A stretch of DNA of 36,731 bases from DATLXH01 sp035576005 (GTDB lineage Bacteria > Acidobacteriota > Thermoanaerobaculia > Gp7-AA8), in NCBI GenBank assembly GCA_035576005.1, contig DATLXH010000193.1, forward strand, positions 1 to 36,731, given 5' to 3'. The notes under the pieces were generated by a model. It had not been told where the DNA came from. It was given only the letters and a program-made list of their open reading frames with translations, and ran no database searches. Both the position numbers and the translations under genes were made by a program. Shown in pieces: positions 14,644 to 23,311 of the stretch; the stretch's first letter is position 1; the number at the start of each line of letters is the position of its first letter.

Positions 14644-14892
14644 TTGTTCCTCCTGTTGATGGATCAGTTTGGGAAGGCGGAATTCTACCGCAACAGAGTT
14701 CTCATCCCCTCGCGGAAGAAATCCGACTGTGAGGAGGACCAGTAAGACCCCCTTGCGCGCACGGGTCCCTCAGTTTCCTTGCATGTACGGACACCTGTTT
14801 CTACCAGGTGGAGAAAGATTCTTCCCGTACAAGATGTCTATCAGCGCGTCAACGAACGATCGGTGGGGCTTTTCCGAAGATGCCAGCCGGCA
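14644..14892. other. Intergenic region with a nested hairpin
   Basis: No gene is seen. A nested structure lies at 14784-14831: outer stem TGTACGG (14784-14790) with CCGTACA (14825-14831), and inner stem CACCTG (14792-14797) with CAGGTG (14805-14810). No T-run follows on either strand. It may be the 3' end signal of the operon ending at 14893 or part of the DUF1579 leader. Confidence 0.35.
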
Positions 14893-15699
14893 CTACGGCG
14901 ACTGGCTCGCGGGCGACTTGGCGATCGCCTTGTCGAGATCGGCGACAAGCCGGGAAGACGCGGTCGCAGTATCCTTTCTTCGCCTGCCGAGCCATTCTTC
15001 GAACGCTACGCGTAATCTGGCTTGACCCTTGTCGTCGCCAGCCGTGGATGGCGGCGTGCGGTAGTAATGCACGAGCTTGTCGAGCGCTGCCTTTCGCTCA
15101 CCCGGATCCGCCGCCTCGTAAAAGCTGACGAGCGGAGCCCACCTCTGCTTGAGTGGATATACCTCCTGAAACAACGTCACGAACACATGCGTCCAGGTCT
15201 CCAGCTCGCGGTCTGAAATTGGCCGCGGGTCACCAACGTGATTTTTTGCGTGAAACAGTTCATGTGCGGCGGACAGGCGGGTGAACACCGGGCTCCGGGA
15301 GTCGAGCGCTCGCGGTCCCAGAACGACATACGGTTTGCCTTGTGCCAGAAAGTAGTAGGCCGGGCCTTCGAGCCGGGTACCGCTCGACGCGTAGGTCGTC
15401 TTCTGATTCAGACGCGCATCAAAGTTCACAACCGGCGCAGGCTGATTATCTTCCGGATGCACCTGATCGCTGTGCTGCGTTCCCGACGGGCGGACTTCGC
15501 TCGAGCGCAGTGCTTCGCGTACGAGAGCCAGCATCGCCTCGTGCATCTTCGCCTCGTCCGTGAGCGCCTTGGCCTCGGTGACTTTCTTTTTCCACTCGAC
15601 CAGCGCCGGATCGGCGACGGCCTGGGCAGACGCAGATAGTGCATGAAAAGCGACAAGCGAATAGATGGAAACATTCAATATTGCTTTGATGAATCTCAT
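14893..15699 (-). CDS. Exported putative zinc-protein with HExxH motif, copy 2 (last gene of the ECF operon)
   Basis: The 268-residue protein has a signal peptide (about 1-25, cleavage near SAQA) and an unknown domain. It contains HELFH (residues 146-150) with another His at 154 (HELFHAKNH), followed by RELETW (164-169), which could give a Glu ligand. This layout fits a zinc peptidase, but I recognise no family. It is clearly paralogous to the preceding gene: shared segments include AMLALVREAL, DNxPAPxxNFD, RLNQK, NHVGDPR and DRELETW. The ATG at 15699 is eight bases after the neighbour's stop; a longer frame upstream would overlap that gene and lacks the signal peptide. Last of seven closely packed genes, so presumably under the ECF sigma factor. 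Confidence 0.7.
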   Translation of the reverse strand: MRFIKAILNVSIYSLVAFHALSASAQAVADPALVEWKKKVTEAKALTDEAKMHEAMLALVREALRSSEVRPSGTQHSDQVHPEDNQPAPVVNFDARLNQKTTYASSGTRLEGPAYYFLAQGKPYVVLGPRALDSRSPVFTRLSAAHELFHAKNHVGDPRPISDRELETWTHVFVTLFQEVYPLKQRWAPLVSFYEAADPGERKAALDKLVHYYRTPPSTAGDDKGQARLRVAFEEWLGRRRKDTATASSRLVADLDKAIAKSPASQSP

Positions 15700-15707
15700 G
15701 GTTGTTG

Positions 15708-16556
15708 TCAGCTCCCCGCCGGCGTACCGGCAATCGCATTTTCGAGATCGTTCACGAGCCTGGACGAGCTCATGTCCTTCCTCCTGGCCACCAGCCATTC
15801 TTCGAACGCAGCGCGCACCTTGGGTACGGCGTCGCCTTGGACGGTTGCAGACGAAGGGTCGCGGTAATAGGCGGAAAGCCGGTCAATGGCCGCCTTCTGC
15901 TCGACCGCACTGGCCTCATCGTAATAGCTCAGCATCGGACGCCAATGCTGCCTGAACTGATACACATCGTGAAAGAACCTCACGAACATCTGCGACCACG
16001 TCTCCAGCTCCCGGTCCGGGTTGGATCGGGGGTCGCCCACATGATTCATGGCGTGAAACATTTCGTGCTCGGCCGCGAGGCGGGTGAGCAGCGGACTGCG
16101 TGGATCGAGCGCCGCCGGTCCCAGCACGACATAACCCGTGCTTCGGAAACTGAAGTAGTAGCCGAAGTTGTTTTGCAGCGAACGCGTGCTCGTGCCGGCG
16201 CGCGACTGAGCTGAGCTCTTCTGGTTGAGGCGAGAGTCGAAGTTGATGAGCGGCGCAGGCTTGTTGTCGTCAGGATGAACCTGGTCCGGGTGCAAGTCGC
16301 CCGAGAGCTGCACCTCGCGAGAGCTCAGTGCCTCGCGTACGAGCGCCAGCATCGCCTCGCGTTTCTGTGTCTGATCATCTAACGCTTTCGCTGCTGTGAC
16401 TTTCGTTCGCCAATCCGGTGAGGTGGCGGCGGGAACTGGCTTCTCCTGCGTCACTACGTCCGGCACGGGCGCGGGCGCGTCCTGCCTCACCAGACTCGAC
16501 GTGCAGAATGTAAGTAAAACTGGAGCGGCGAAAAGGATGAGACGGACCTTCATCAT
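15708..16556 (-). CDS. Exported putative zinc-protein with HExxH motif, copy 1
   Basis: The 282-residue protein has an N-terminal hydrophobic leader (to about residue 18, with Cys18 in LLTFC, a poor lipobox), a Pro/Val-rich linker and the same unknown domain as the next gene. HEMFH lies at residues 164-168, His172 in HEMFHAMNH, and DRELETW at about 181-187. C-terminal RAAFEEWLVARRKD and SSRLVNDLENAIA also match the paralogue. The ATG at 16556 is chosen because it overlaps the upstream DsbD stop by four bases (ATGA); ATG 16553 is an alternative. Tandem duplication in one operon suggests dosage or two related substrates. Peptidase activity is a hypothesis from the motif only. Confidence 0.7.
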   Translation of the reverse strand: MMKVRLILFAAPVLLTFCTSSLVRQDAPAPVPDVVTQEKPVPAATSPDWRTKVTAAKALDDQTQKREAMLALVREALSSREVQLSGDLHPDQVHPDDNKPAPLINFDSRLNQKSSAQSRAGTSTRSLQNNFGYYFSFRSTGYVVLGPAALDPRSPLLTRLAAEHEMFHAMNHVGDPRSNPDRELETWSQMFVRFFHDVYQFRQHWRPMLSYYDEASAVEQKAAIDRLSAYYRDPSSATVQGDAVPKVRAAFEEWLVARRKDMSSSRLVNDLENAIAGTPAGS

Positions 16557-18808
16557 CGTGGTTGCAACCCCTTTCGACTTGGGCCAGCGCGATCGAGCGC
16601 TGCGATGACCGAAGTCGGCGTGATCATTTCGGAGAGGGCAATCGGATTCCGCAGCTGACCCGCAGGGAACACGACGTAGAACGGGACACCAACGCGGCCG
16701 AACCGGGCCAGAAGGCGCGTGATGTCGGGATTCCGTCTCGTCCAGTCCGCCTTCACCGCGGTCACCTCCAGTTGGCGAATGCGTTCCTGTACTCGTGATG
16801 ACGCGAGCACGGTTCGCTCGTTCACCTTGCAGCTCCAGCACCAGTCGGCAGTGAAATCGACGAACACCGTTTCGCCACGCTCGACGCGCTGTCTCAAATC
16901 CGACAGGGCGAATCGCTCCCATCGAATCCCTGTGGTTGCTGGCGCATCTGCGCCAGCAACCGCTACCGGCTCCCGCCAGCGGAGCTCATGCTCCAGAGCC
17001 CAGAAGTACCCACCGGCGACGAGCCCAAGAGCAGCGAAGCGCCACATTGCGCGCGTGCCGGCGCCGGCGGTGGAAGGAATCTGCCCAACAACCCACACTG
17101 CAAAGGCAACGACAGTGAGGAAGACCAGCGACCAGACGATACCTTCCGGTCCGAGTTGCGCGCCGAGAACCGATAGCAGCCAGACGACGGTAGCCAGCAG
17201 TACGAACCCCATCGCCTGTTTGAACCGGATCATCCATTCTCCCGGCCGCGGCAGCCAGCTGAGTAAGGCCGGGTGCCATGAGAGTACGACGTATGGCAGC
17301 GCCAGCCCGATGCCTACCGCCGTAAAAGCGAGAAAAAGAATCAAGAGCGACTGGGTGAACGCAAATCCGATCGCTGTGCCGAGAAACGGTGCCGTGCATG
17401 GCGTAGCCATGACCGTCGCGAGCATGCCGTGCATGAACGCTCCGCCCCGCCCTCCGGCCCCAGCGACGGATCCTGTCAATACAGGCCCGGAGATCTCGAA
17501 GACGCCGAACAGGTTCATCGCAAATACGAGCACGACCACGCTCATGATCAGCACGAAGATGGGCGACTGAAACTGGAATCCCCAGCCGACCTGCTCAGCG
17601 GTGGCCCTGATTGCCGCAACAGCCGCGACCAGAATCCAGAACGAAACGATGACGCCTCCGGCAAACATCAGCCCCAGCACCCGAGTGCGGCGCTGGTCGT
17701 GCCCGGCCTGCTGTGCGAAAGAGAGTAGCTTGAGGGAGATCACAGGCAGGACGCACGGCATGATGTTGAGGAGCAGCCCGCCGAGAGCGGCGAATATCAG
17801 CAACTTTACGAACGAGAGATCACCGGAGGTACCGGAGGTTGTGAACTCTTCGGACAACCAATCATCGGTGCTGTTGGCGGCTGCCGGCGGCGGCGCGACT
17901 GCAAGAGGCACTTCCTCGACCGATCCCTCGACCGGTCGCGGCGGCTCAGCCGGCCCCGTGTCCGTCGCTGGCAGCACGGCGGCCGCCACGGGGGTGAGCG
18001 CGACCTCAGCCGACACGTCAAAGCTTCCGCGGTCGGTCGCCACAACGCCGCTGATGCGACGAGCCGTTAGACCTGGCTCGTCCAGCTGCGCCGAGAACTC
18101 GACTCTCGCGCCTTTGACGGTGATCCTGCCGTGGTCGATCGCAAATCCCTCAATCGTCCTCGGAAAAAAGCGGAGGATCCGCCTGCCCGAGACGTCGAGG
18201 TCGAGGCTGAAGAACCATCGATCGGTCTCCTTCCGAGCCCGCGCCTGCGTGATCCGGATGCCCGAGCCGGATCCAGCCGACGGAACCCTGGCAGCGAATC
18301 GGCGAATGGTGGCCATATCATCCGACGCCTCGATCTTGCCGACCGGTAGCGTGAGCTCGAGGGCCGCGTCACCTGGAATGCAGAGCTTCTCGCACACCAG
18401 CCAGTCCGCCCTGGCCTGGAGCGTGAGAGATTCGCCAGGAATCGCCCGCGGAACTGAAACCGTGGTGAGCAGAAGAGTCTCGCGTTCGTATCCGAATACG
18501 GTGACGCCACCCTGTTCCTGGTACCGTTCCGGTTCGGGCCATCGCAGGGCTGATGTCGTCAGGCCCGCGGGAAGCTGCCACTCGACCTGAATCGGCAGCG
18601 CTGTGTCGCCGGGATTCTCCCAGTAGACATGCCAGCCCGGCGCAACCGTCAGGTGAACGCCCAGCGTGAACGTACTGCCCGGCTGGACGCGGACGGTATC
18701 CGCGACCAGCCGGGCGGTGACGATCGTCTTCCCCTCGTGTACCTGAGCGGCTACCACCGGAGCGTGCAGAAGGAGCAGCGCTCCGACGAGCGCACCGAGC
18801 CGCGTCAT
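16553..18808 (-). CDS. DsbD-like thiol:disulfide interchange protein
   Basis: The 751-residue membrane protein carries electrons from cytoplasmic thioredoxin to periplasmic thiol proteins. In order it has a signal peptide (1-21), an N-terminal periplasmic domain with paired cysteines WLVCEKLCIP (139, 143), a Pro-rich linker, and a DsbD transmembrane domain of about eight helices. The domain has the two hallmark cysteine-proline sites NIMPCVLPV and MATPCTAPF. The C-terminal thioredoxin domain has WCWSC (656-660). All three redox modules are complete. The start at 18808 lies seven bases after the TonB receptor stop; an upstream in-frame extension would overlap that gene. Sequence and position suggest it supplies reducing power to other products of the ECF operon. 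Confidence 0.9.
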   Translation of the reverse strand: MTRLGALVGALLLLHAPVVAAQVHEGKTIVTARLVADTVRVQPGSTFTLGVHLTVAPGWHVYWENPGDTALPIQVEWQLPAGLTTSALRWPEPERYQEQGGVTVFGYERETLLLTTVSVPRAIPGESLTLQARADWLVCEKLCIPGDAALELTLPVGKIEASDDMATIRRFAARVPSAGSGSGIRITQARARKETDRWFFSLDLDVSGRRILRFFPRTIEGFAIDHGRITVKGARVEFSAQLDEPGLTARRISGVVATDRGSFDVSAEVALTPVAAAVLPATDTGPAEPPRPVEGSVEEVPLAVAPPPAAANSTDDWLSEEFTTSGTSGDLSFVKLLIFAALGGLLLNIMPCVLPVISLKLLSFAQQAGHDQRRTRVLGLMFAGGVIVSFWILVAAVAAIRATAEQVGWGFQFQSPIFVLIMSVVVLVFAMNLFGVFEISGPVLTGSVAGAGGRGGAFMHGMLATVMATPCTAPFLGTAIGFAFTQSLLILFLAFTAVGIGLALPYVVLSWHPALLSWLPRPGEWMIRFKQAMGFVLLATVVWLLSVLGAQLGPEGIVWSLVFLTVVAFAVWVVGQIPSTAGAGTRAMWRFAALGLVAGGYFWALEHELRWREPVAVAGADAPATTGIRWERFALSDLRQRVERGETVFVDFTADWCWSCKVNERTVLASSRVQERIRQLEVTAVKADWTRRNPDITRLLARFGRVGVPFYVVFPAGQLRNPIALSEMITPTSVIAALDRAGPSRKGLQPR

Positions 18809-18815
18809 GAGGCGT

Positions 18816-21521
18816 TCAGAACTCCCAGCCGAACGACAGCTGGCCCGCACGTGGGCGTTGCACGCCAAAGAGAGTGTTGTAACTGGGACTGGCGATGTTG
18901 CTGGAACCGTAACCGAGTCGCGCGTTGGCATTGGCCACGTTGTAGACCAGGGCAGTGACCCGGAACTGGTTCGCTCTCATCTGAAACGTCTTCTGGAGTT
19001 GAAGATTCAACAGCTTGGTGCCCCCGATCCCACGGCCCACTCTCTCGGATGGCGGGGCTACCAGCAGCGTCGGGTTGAACAGAGGGTCGGCGACCGTTCG
19101 GCCGTTCGACAACGTGATCCTCGGGGCAGTCGTACCTGCCGGCAGAGCCTGGTATGTATCGTACGAAAACGTGTTGGAGAACAAGCCGAAATAGGCACCG
19201 GCGGTCACGCCGAAAGGCAGGGTGTAGCTCCCCGACAGCTTCAGATTATGCCGTCCGCCACGTTCCTGTTCAAAGAACTCACTTGCCTGGTCGCCATATG
19301 CGAACTGCAGCGCGGCGTTACCGGCAGAGAAGTACCCGTACTCCCCTTCCTGCTTGTCCAAAGCGTATGTATAGCTTCCGTTCAACTGCCATCTGTTCGC
19401 CAGCCGGCGGTTGGCCCACAACTGTACGGATCGGTAGCTGCGTTTGATACGACCCGTGTCCACGATGTCGATGAGCGAGTCGAATCGTGGATCGACGCGA
19501 CCAATGAATTTTTTGTTCGGGATGTCGAGAATCAGGTTGCGATCGACGGCCTCGGCGAAATGACCAAACTTGCGCTGCACGTACGAGAGATCGACGGCAA
19601 CCTGTCCGGGGAGCTGGCGTTGCACGGACACCACATACTCGATGACGGAAGGGACGGGGCGCGAGACGTTGCGCTGGGTGGTGCCGGCCGATGGGGCGCC
19701 GGTCGTGAAGATGTCGAGAACACCGTTCACCTTGCTCGATTCCGCGGTATCGAACACGATGGTGTTGGGAAAGAACGTGAAAGCGAAATCGAGCGCAAAC
19801 TTCTCTCCGATCCGCGACACACTCGACTTGACAACGGTCTTGTCGTCGATCTGGAAAGCGACACCGAGACGCGGAGACCAGGATTCATAGTCGAGGAGCG
19901 GCTCGGCCCTTCCTTCGATGTCCGTATGATTGGTTTCGTAGCGGATTCCCCCGTTGACCGTGAGTCGCCGACCGGGCCGCCAAGAGTCCTGAATGGCGAA
20001 CGCATACCCTCGGTCGATCGTGTCGTTTTCAACCCCGCCGAGGGGCCGGGGGGTCAGCACCCTCCAGAGCTGACGCGGACCGAACTGCGCAGAATCGCGG
20101 TACTGCTCGACAACGTTGAGGCGCAGCCGGTTCAGCCGGCGGGTGCGGGGGTACAACTCAGTGGAGAGCTTGACATCGTGCGAACCGCCTGCCGTGAAGC
20201 TTTGCGTGAAGGATCCCGCGAAGTACGGCCGCGTCTGCTCATTCGTCTGGTCGCGATCGTAGTTGCCGCTGGTGGTGTGGATGGAACCGGCAGCGTTCGC
20301 GAATTGCGTGCGCGGCGCGTCGCCGTTCCGGCCGTTGGTCGTGTTCGGCTTGTCGAAATAGCTGGCCAGCACGCTGACCAGGGCGTTGTCGCCGATCTGG
20401 TAGTCCCAATTGAGACCGGTCATGTAGCCGCCGAAGTGGCCTTGCGGAGTCGCGTCGATCGTGAAACTCGGGGTCCCGAAGCTGGGGTCGTCAAGTCGCC
20501 GGTCGCGTTGATAGGTATAGGTCAGATTGTTGCGACTCGTCGGCTGGAACGTCAACTTTCCATAGATCTCGTGGCTGCGAACCTCGTTTCGATAGGCCGA
20601 CACATTGAAGATTCCCCTGCTCTCGTGAAGATATTTTTCCGTGCCGAAGAACCAGAGCCGGTCGCGCAGAATCGGTCCGCCGAGGTGGATCTCGGGGTAG
20701 TAAGTCTCAACGTCGGCCGGAACGGTTCCAGGAAAATTTGTATCGTTGAAGGATTTGGGTGTGAGGAAGATTGATGCTCCCCCACCGAACTCGTTCCCGC
20801 CGCTCCGCGTGACGATGTTCATCAGACCGCCGGTGCCGAAGCCCGACTGCGCTTCGAAGGCGCCGGTGCTGATCGCCACTTCCCGGATCACTGCCTGATT
20901 CAGGTACGTCGTCGTACCCGCGTTCACATGATCGCCCGCATCAATCCCGTCCACGAACACCTTGTTCTGTGTTCCTCCCGCGCCGTTGATGCTTGGCGAG
21001 ACTCCGGATCCCGATGTAGCGAGACTGTCCCGCACGCCGGGCGCAATCACCCAGAGGTCCGTGTACTGCTGGCTCGTGCCGAGCGGGATCAGGGCGATGG
21101 CGTCGGAAGTTACGGTGTAATTTCGCGACGTGTTCCGAAAGTCGATGACCGGCGGGTCCGCTGTTACCATCGTCGTTTCTGACATCGTGGCCATCGCCAT
21201 ACTGAAGTCGACGGATGCCGTTTGATTCACTCGTACTTCGACGCCGGGGCGGACCACGGCCACAAATCCGCCCAGTTGCGTTCGAACTTCGTATCGACCG
21301 GGAGGGAGCGGACGGATCACGTACTCTCCGCGGTCGTTTGTCACGGCGGTTTTCGTCCCCATGAGGGCGGGGCCTGCGACTGACACCGTTACGCCGGGAA
21401 GTACGGCATTCGATGCATCCGCAATGGTGCCGCCAATACTGCCGCTCGTCTCCTGCCCGAAAGCCAGCGACGTCATAGTCAGCGAAAAAATCAGAAGCAC
21501 AAATTGAATTTGACGTTTCAT
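18816..21521 (-). CDS. TonB-dependent receptor with carboxypeptidase-regulatory-like domain
   Basis: The 901-residue outer-membrane receptor has a signal peptide (1-22, ending AFG-Q). A CarboxypepD_reg-like domain follows (about 25-110: SGSIGGTIADASNAVLPGVT, GEYVIRPLPPGRYEV), then a plug domain (about 125-245, NGAGGTQNKVFVDGIDAGDH) and a beta barrel ending in the aromatic residue Phe (SFGWEF), as needed for assembly. Such receptors take up large or scarce substrates with TonB energy; the Oar-like form is typical of Acidobacteriota. The ATG at 21521 is supported by GGAGG upstream; an earlier ATG at 21545 is inside the previous gene. Cargo is unknown. No TonB/ExbB genes are nearby. Confidence 0.9.
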   Translation of the reverse strand: MKRQIQFVLLIFSLTMTSLAFGQETSGSIGGTIADASNAVLPGVTVSVAGPALMGTKTAVTNDRGEYVIRPLPPGRYEVRTQLGGFVAVVRPGVEVRVNQTASVDFSMAMATMSETTMVTADPPVIDFRNTSRNYTVTSDAIALIPLGTSQQYTDLWVIAPGVRDSLATSGSGVSPSINGAGGTQNKVFVDGIDAGDHVNAGTTTYLNQAVIREVAISTGAFEAQSGFGTGGLMNIVTRSGGNEFGGGASIFLTPKSFNDTNFPGTVPADVETYYPEIHLGGPILRDRLWFFGTEKYLHESRGIFNVSAYRNEVRSHEIYGKLTFQPTSRNNLTYTYQRDRRLDDPSFGTPSFTIDATPQGHFGGYMTGLNWDYQIGDNALVSVLASYFDKPNTTNGRNGDAPRTQFANAAGSIHTTSGNYDRDQTNEQTRPYFAGSFTQSFTAGGSHDVKLSTELYPRTRRLNRLRLNVVEQYRDSAQFGPRQLWRVLTPRPLGGVENDTIDRGYAFAIQDSWRPGRRLTVNGGIRYETNHTDIEGRAEPLLDYESWSPRLGVAFQIDDKTVVKSSVSRIGEKFALDFAFTFFPNTIVFDTAESSKVNGVLDIFTTGAPSAGTTQRNVSRPVPSVIEYVVSVQRQLPGQVAVDLSYVQRKFGHFAEAVDRNLILDIPNKKFIGRVDPRFDSLIDIVDTGRIKRSYRSVQLWANRRLANRWQLNGSYTYALDKQEGEYGYFSAGNAALQFAYGDQASEFFEQERGGRHNLKLSGSYTLPFGVTAGAYFGLFSNTFSYDTYQALPAGTTAPRITLSNGRTVADPLFNPTLLVAPPSERVGRGIGGTKLLNLQLQKTFQMRANQFRVTALVYNVANANARLGYGSSNIASPSYNTLFGVQRPRAGQLSFGWEF

Positions 21522-21541
21522 GGAGCCTCCTGTTGTGTTCA

Positions 21542-23281
21542 TCACTTCGCTGCCACGGCCGTTTCAGCAAGCAACTCTTTGATTTTGGTTTTGATCGCAG
21601 TCAGATCGCCGCCACCCCGGTGCTCGAGCCGGACGACGCCTTTCCGGTCGATGAGGAAGGTATGGGGGATCGGCGACACGCCGTACTCGATGTGAGTACC
21701 GTTCTTCGGGTCGACTACCACTGGCCAGGGCAGCTTCTGCCGCTCGAAAAAGCGTTGCACCTGAGTCAACGTCTGCCTGGAGAGATTGGTGATGCCGAGG
21801 ATGACAAGACCCTGAGGTTTGAACTCGTCGACCCAGGTGCGCATCTCCGGGTACATCTCGATACATGGCTTGCACCATGTCGCCCAGAAATCGAGCAGCA
21901 CGACTTTCCCCTGAAGACTCTTGAGAGTCTGGGTTTTGGACCCGATCCAATCCGCAGGCTTGAGCGCCGGTGCCGATTGCTCTAGAAGCGATTTCGAATC
22001 GACATCGCGCGTGTCTACCGCTTTGCCAAGACTCTTCTCCCAATTCGGACCTTTCGAGGCCAGAGAGAACGGGAGCGGCGGTTGCCCGGCGAAGACAAGC
22101 TCGCGCTTCTTGTCATTGTTGAAGTCGCCGGCCGCAAACGTCTGTGCCTGCGCCCCCGCGGTCATGCCTCGCCATCCCCCGGCGCTCGTACGTTCGTACA
22201 CTCGAACCGATCCACCCAGGGTCGCATTGAGTGACGCCCATGCCACAATTTCCGGTTTCCCGTCGCCGGTGAGGTCGACCAGATCGATCTTCTCGAAGCG
22301 GAGGTGGGCATCAAGGTCTTCGATCAATTCGTACTTCCAGTCGCTCCCCTGCCGCGAGACCAGTCCGATACGACAACGCGCCAGTTTGCCGTAATTGGAA
22401 TGCCACCCATCGGCCACCACGATCTCGTCCCTCTCGTCGCCGATCAGATCGCCCACAGCGATGGAAGAAACGCCTCGGGTCACGGGTAAGGCGATCCGTT
22501 TATCACCGTCGATTACAAACGCACCGCCGATGGCCGTCGTCTCAGTCGGTGAGGCAGGATCGCCGTAGGGCCGGCCGACGACAATCATCGACTTGCCTTT
22601 CTCCATCACGTCGCCTGCATCGACATGTGCGCCCATCCGGATGGAGGGCATTTCCGTAACGGTCCATCCGTCGCCGGATCGTTTCGCTACGCGAACATCG
22701 ACGAGGTACTTGGAAGCAAAGTAGGCGAACAGGATCTCTTTCTGTCCGTCACCGTCGAGATCCTTGACAACCAGGGAGCTCACCTCCGCACGTTCGGTCG
22801 GTCTCCGGTAGACTTCCACCGGCGTCCAGTCTCCTTGCGTGCGGGGCTTGTAGATTTTGATGGAAACGTCTGTCTGTGGGCCCTCTTTCGAGTTGTAGCC
22901 ACCCAACCCCTCGCCCGTAACCAGTTCTTCCAGTTTGTCGCCATCCAGGTCGACCGTGGCCATCTCCGAAACGACATCCTTCACGTAGATGCCGATCGTC
23001 TGAAAGGGTGCCTCGCCATCGTAACCGATGACGCGGATTGCCTTGGTCGCCGTGTCATAAATGATCGACTCGGAAATGCCGTCGCCGGTTAGGTCGCCTG
23101 CTGCCATCGTAAAACGAGGCACGGTTACGAAGGGCTGCGCAGGCACGGCAGGCTTGGAAGCAGCTGCCTTGGCGGGTTTATCCTGAGCGGGGACGAGGGG
23201 CATTGTCTGCTGTGCGAGCGCCGCTGTTACCGTGAGCGCGAACGCGATTGATAGGTTGATCCATACAGGACGAATTCTCAT
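21542..23281 (-). CDS. FG-GAP/VCBS-repeat protein fused to a TlpA-like thioredoxin domain
   Basis: The 579-residue exported protein has a signal peptide (1-23, ending ALA) and a Lys/Ala/Pro linker. Its beta-propeller has FG-GAP/VCBS calcium-binding motifs such as DLTGDGISESI, DLDGDKLEELV, DLDGDGQKEIL, DLTGDGKPEIV and DFNNDKKREL. The C-terminal AhpC/TlpA thioredoxin domain has WCKPC (469-473) and a cis-proline in SPIPHTF. TlpA-type domains reduce disulfides, for example during cytochrome or copper-site maturation; propellers bind proteins or ligands. The fusion suggests a redox domain targeted by a binding propeller. It lies 30 bases after the anti-sigma factor and 20 bases before the TonB receptor, and DsbD in the same operon is a logical electron donor. 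Confidence 0.85.
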   Translation of the reverse strand: MRIRPVWINLSIAFALTVTAALAQQTMPLVPAQDKPAKAAASKPAVPAQPFVTVPRFTMAAGDLTGDGISESIIYDTATKAIRVIGYDGEAPFQTIGIYVKDVVSEMATVDLDGDKLEELVTGEGLGGYNSKEGPQTDVSIKIYKPRTQGDWTPVEVYRRPTERAEVSSLVVKDLDGDGQKEILFAYFASKYLVDVRVAKRSGDGWTVTEMPSIRMGAHVDAGDVMEKGKSMIVVGRPYGDPASPTETTAIGGAFVIDGDKRIALPVTRGVSSIAVGDLIGDERDEIVVADGWHSNYGKLARCRIGLVSRQGSDWKYELIEDLDAHLRFEKIDLVDLTGDGKPEIVAWASLNATLGGSVRVYERTSAGGWRGMTAGAQAQTFAAGDFNNDKKRELVFAGQPPLPFSLASKGPNWEKSLGKAVDTRDVDSKSLLEQSAPALKPADWIGSKTQTLKSLQGKVVLLDFWATWCKPCIEMYPEMRTWVDEFKPQGLVILGITNLSRQTLTQVQRFFERQKLPWPVVVDPKNGTHIEYGVSPIPHTFLIDRKGVVRLEHRGGGDLTAIKTKIKELLAETAVAAK

Positions 23282-23311
23282 ATTTCAGGGATCCCTCCGA
23301 ACCCTTAGCGA

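Noticed and set aside
18816..20774. Long plus-strand open frame (over 600 codons) opposite the TonB receptor
   Set aside because: It is the antisense shadow of the receptor gene, which has signal peptide, plug and terminal Phe; the plus frame has no domain.
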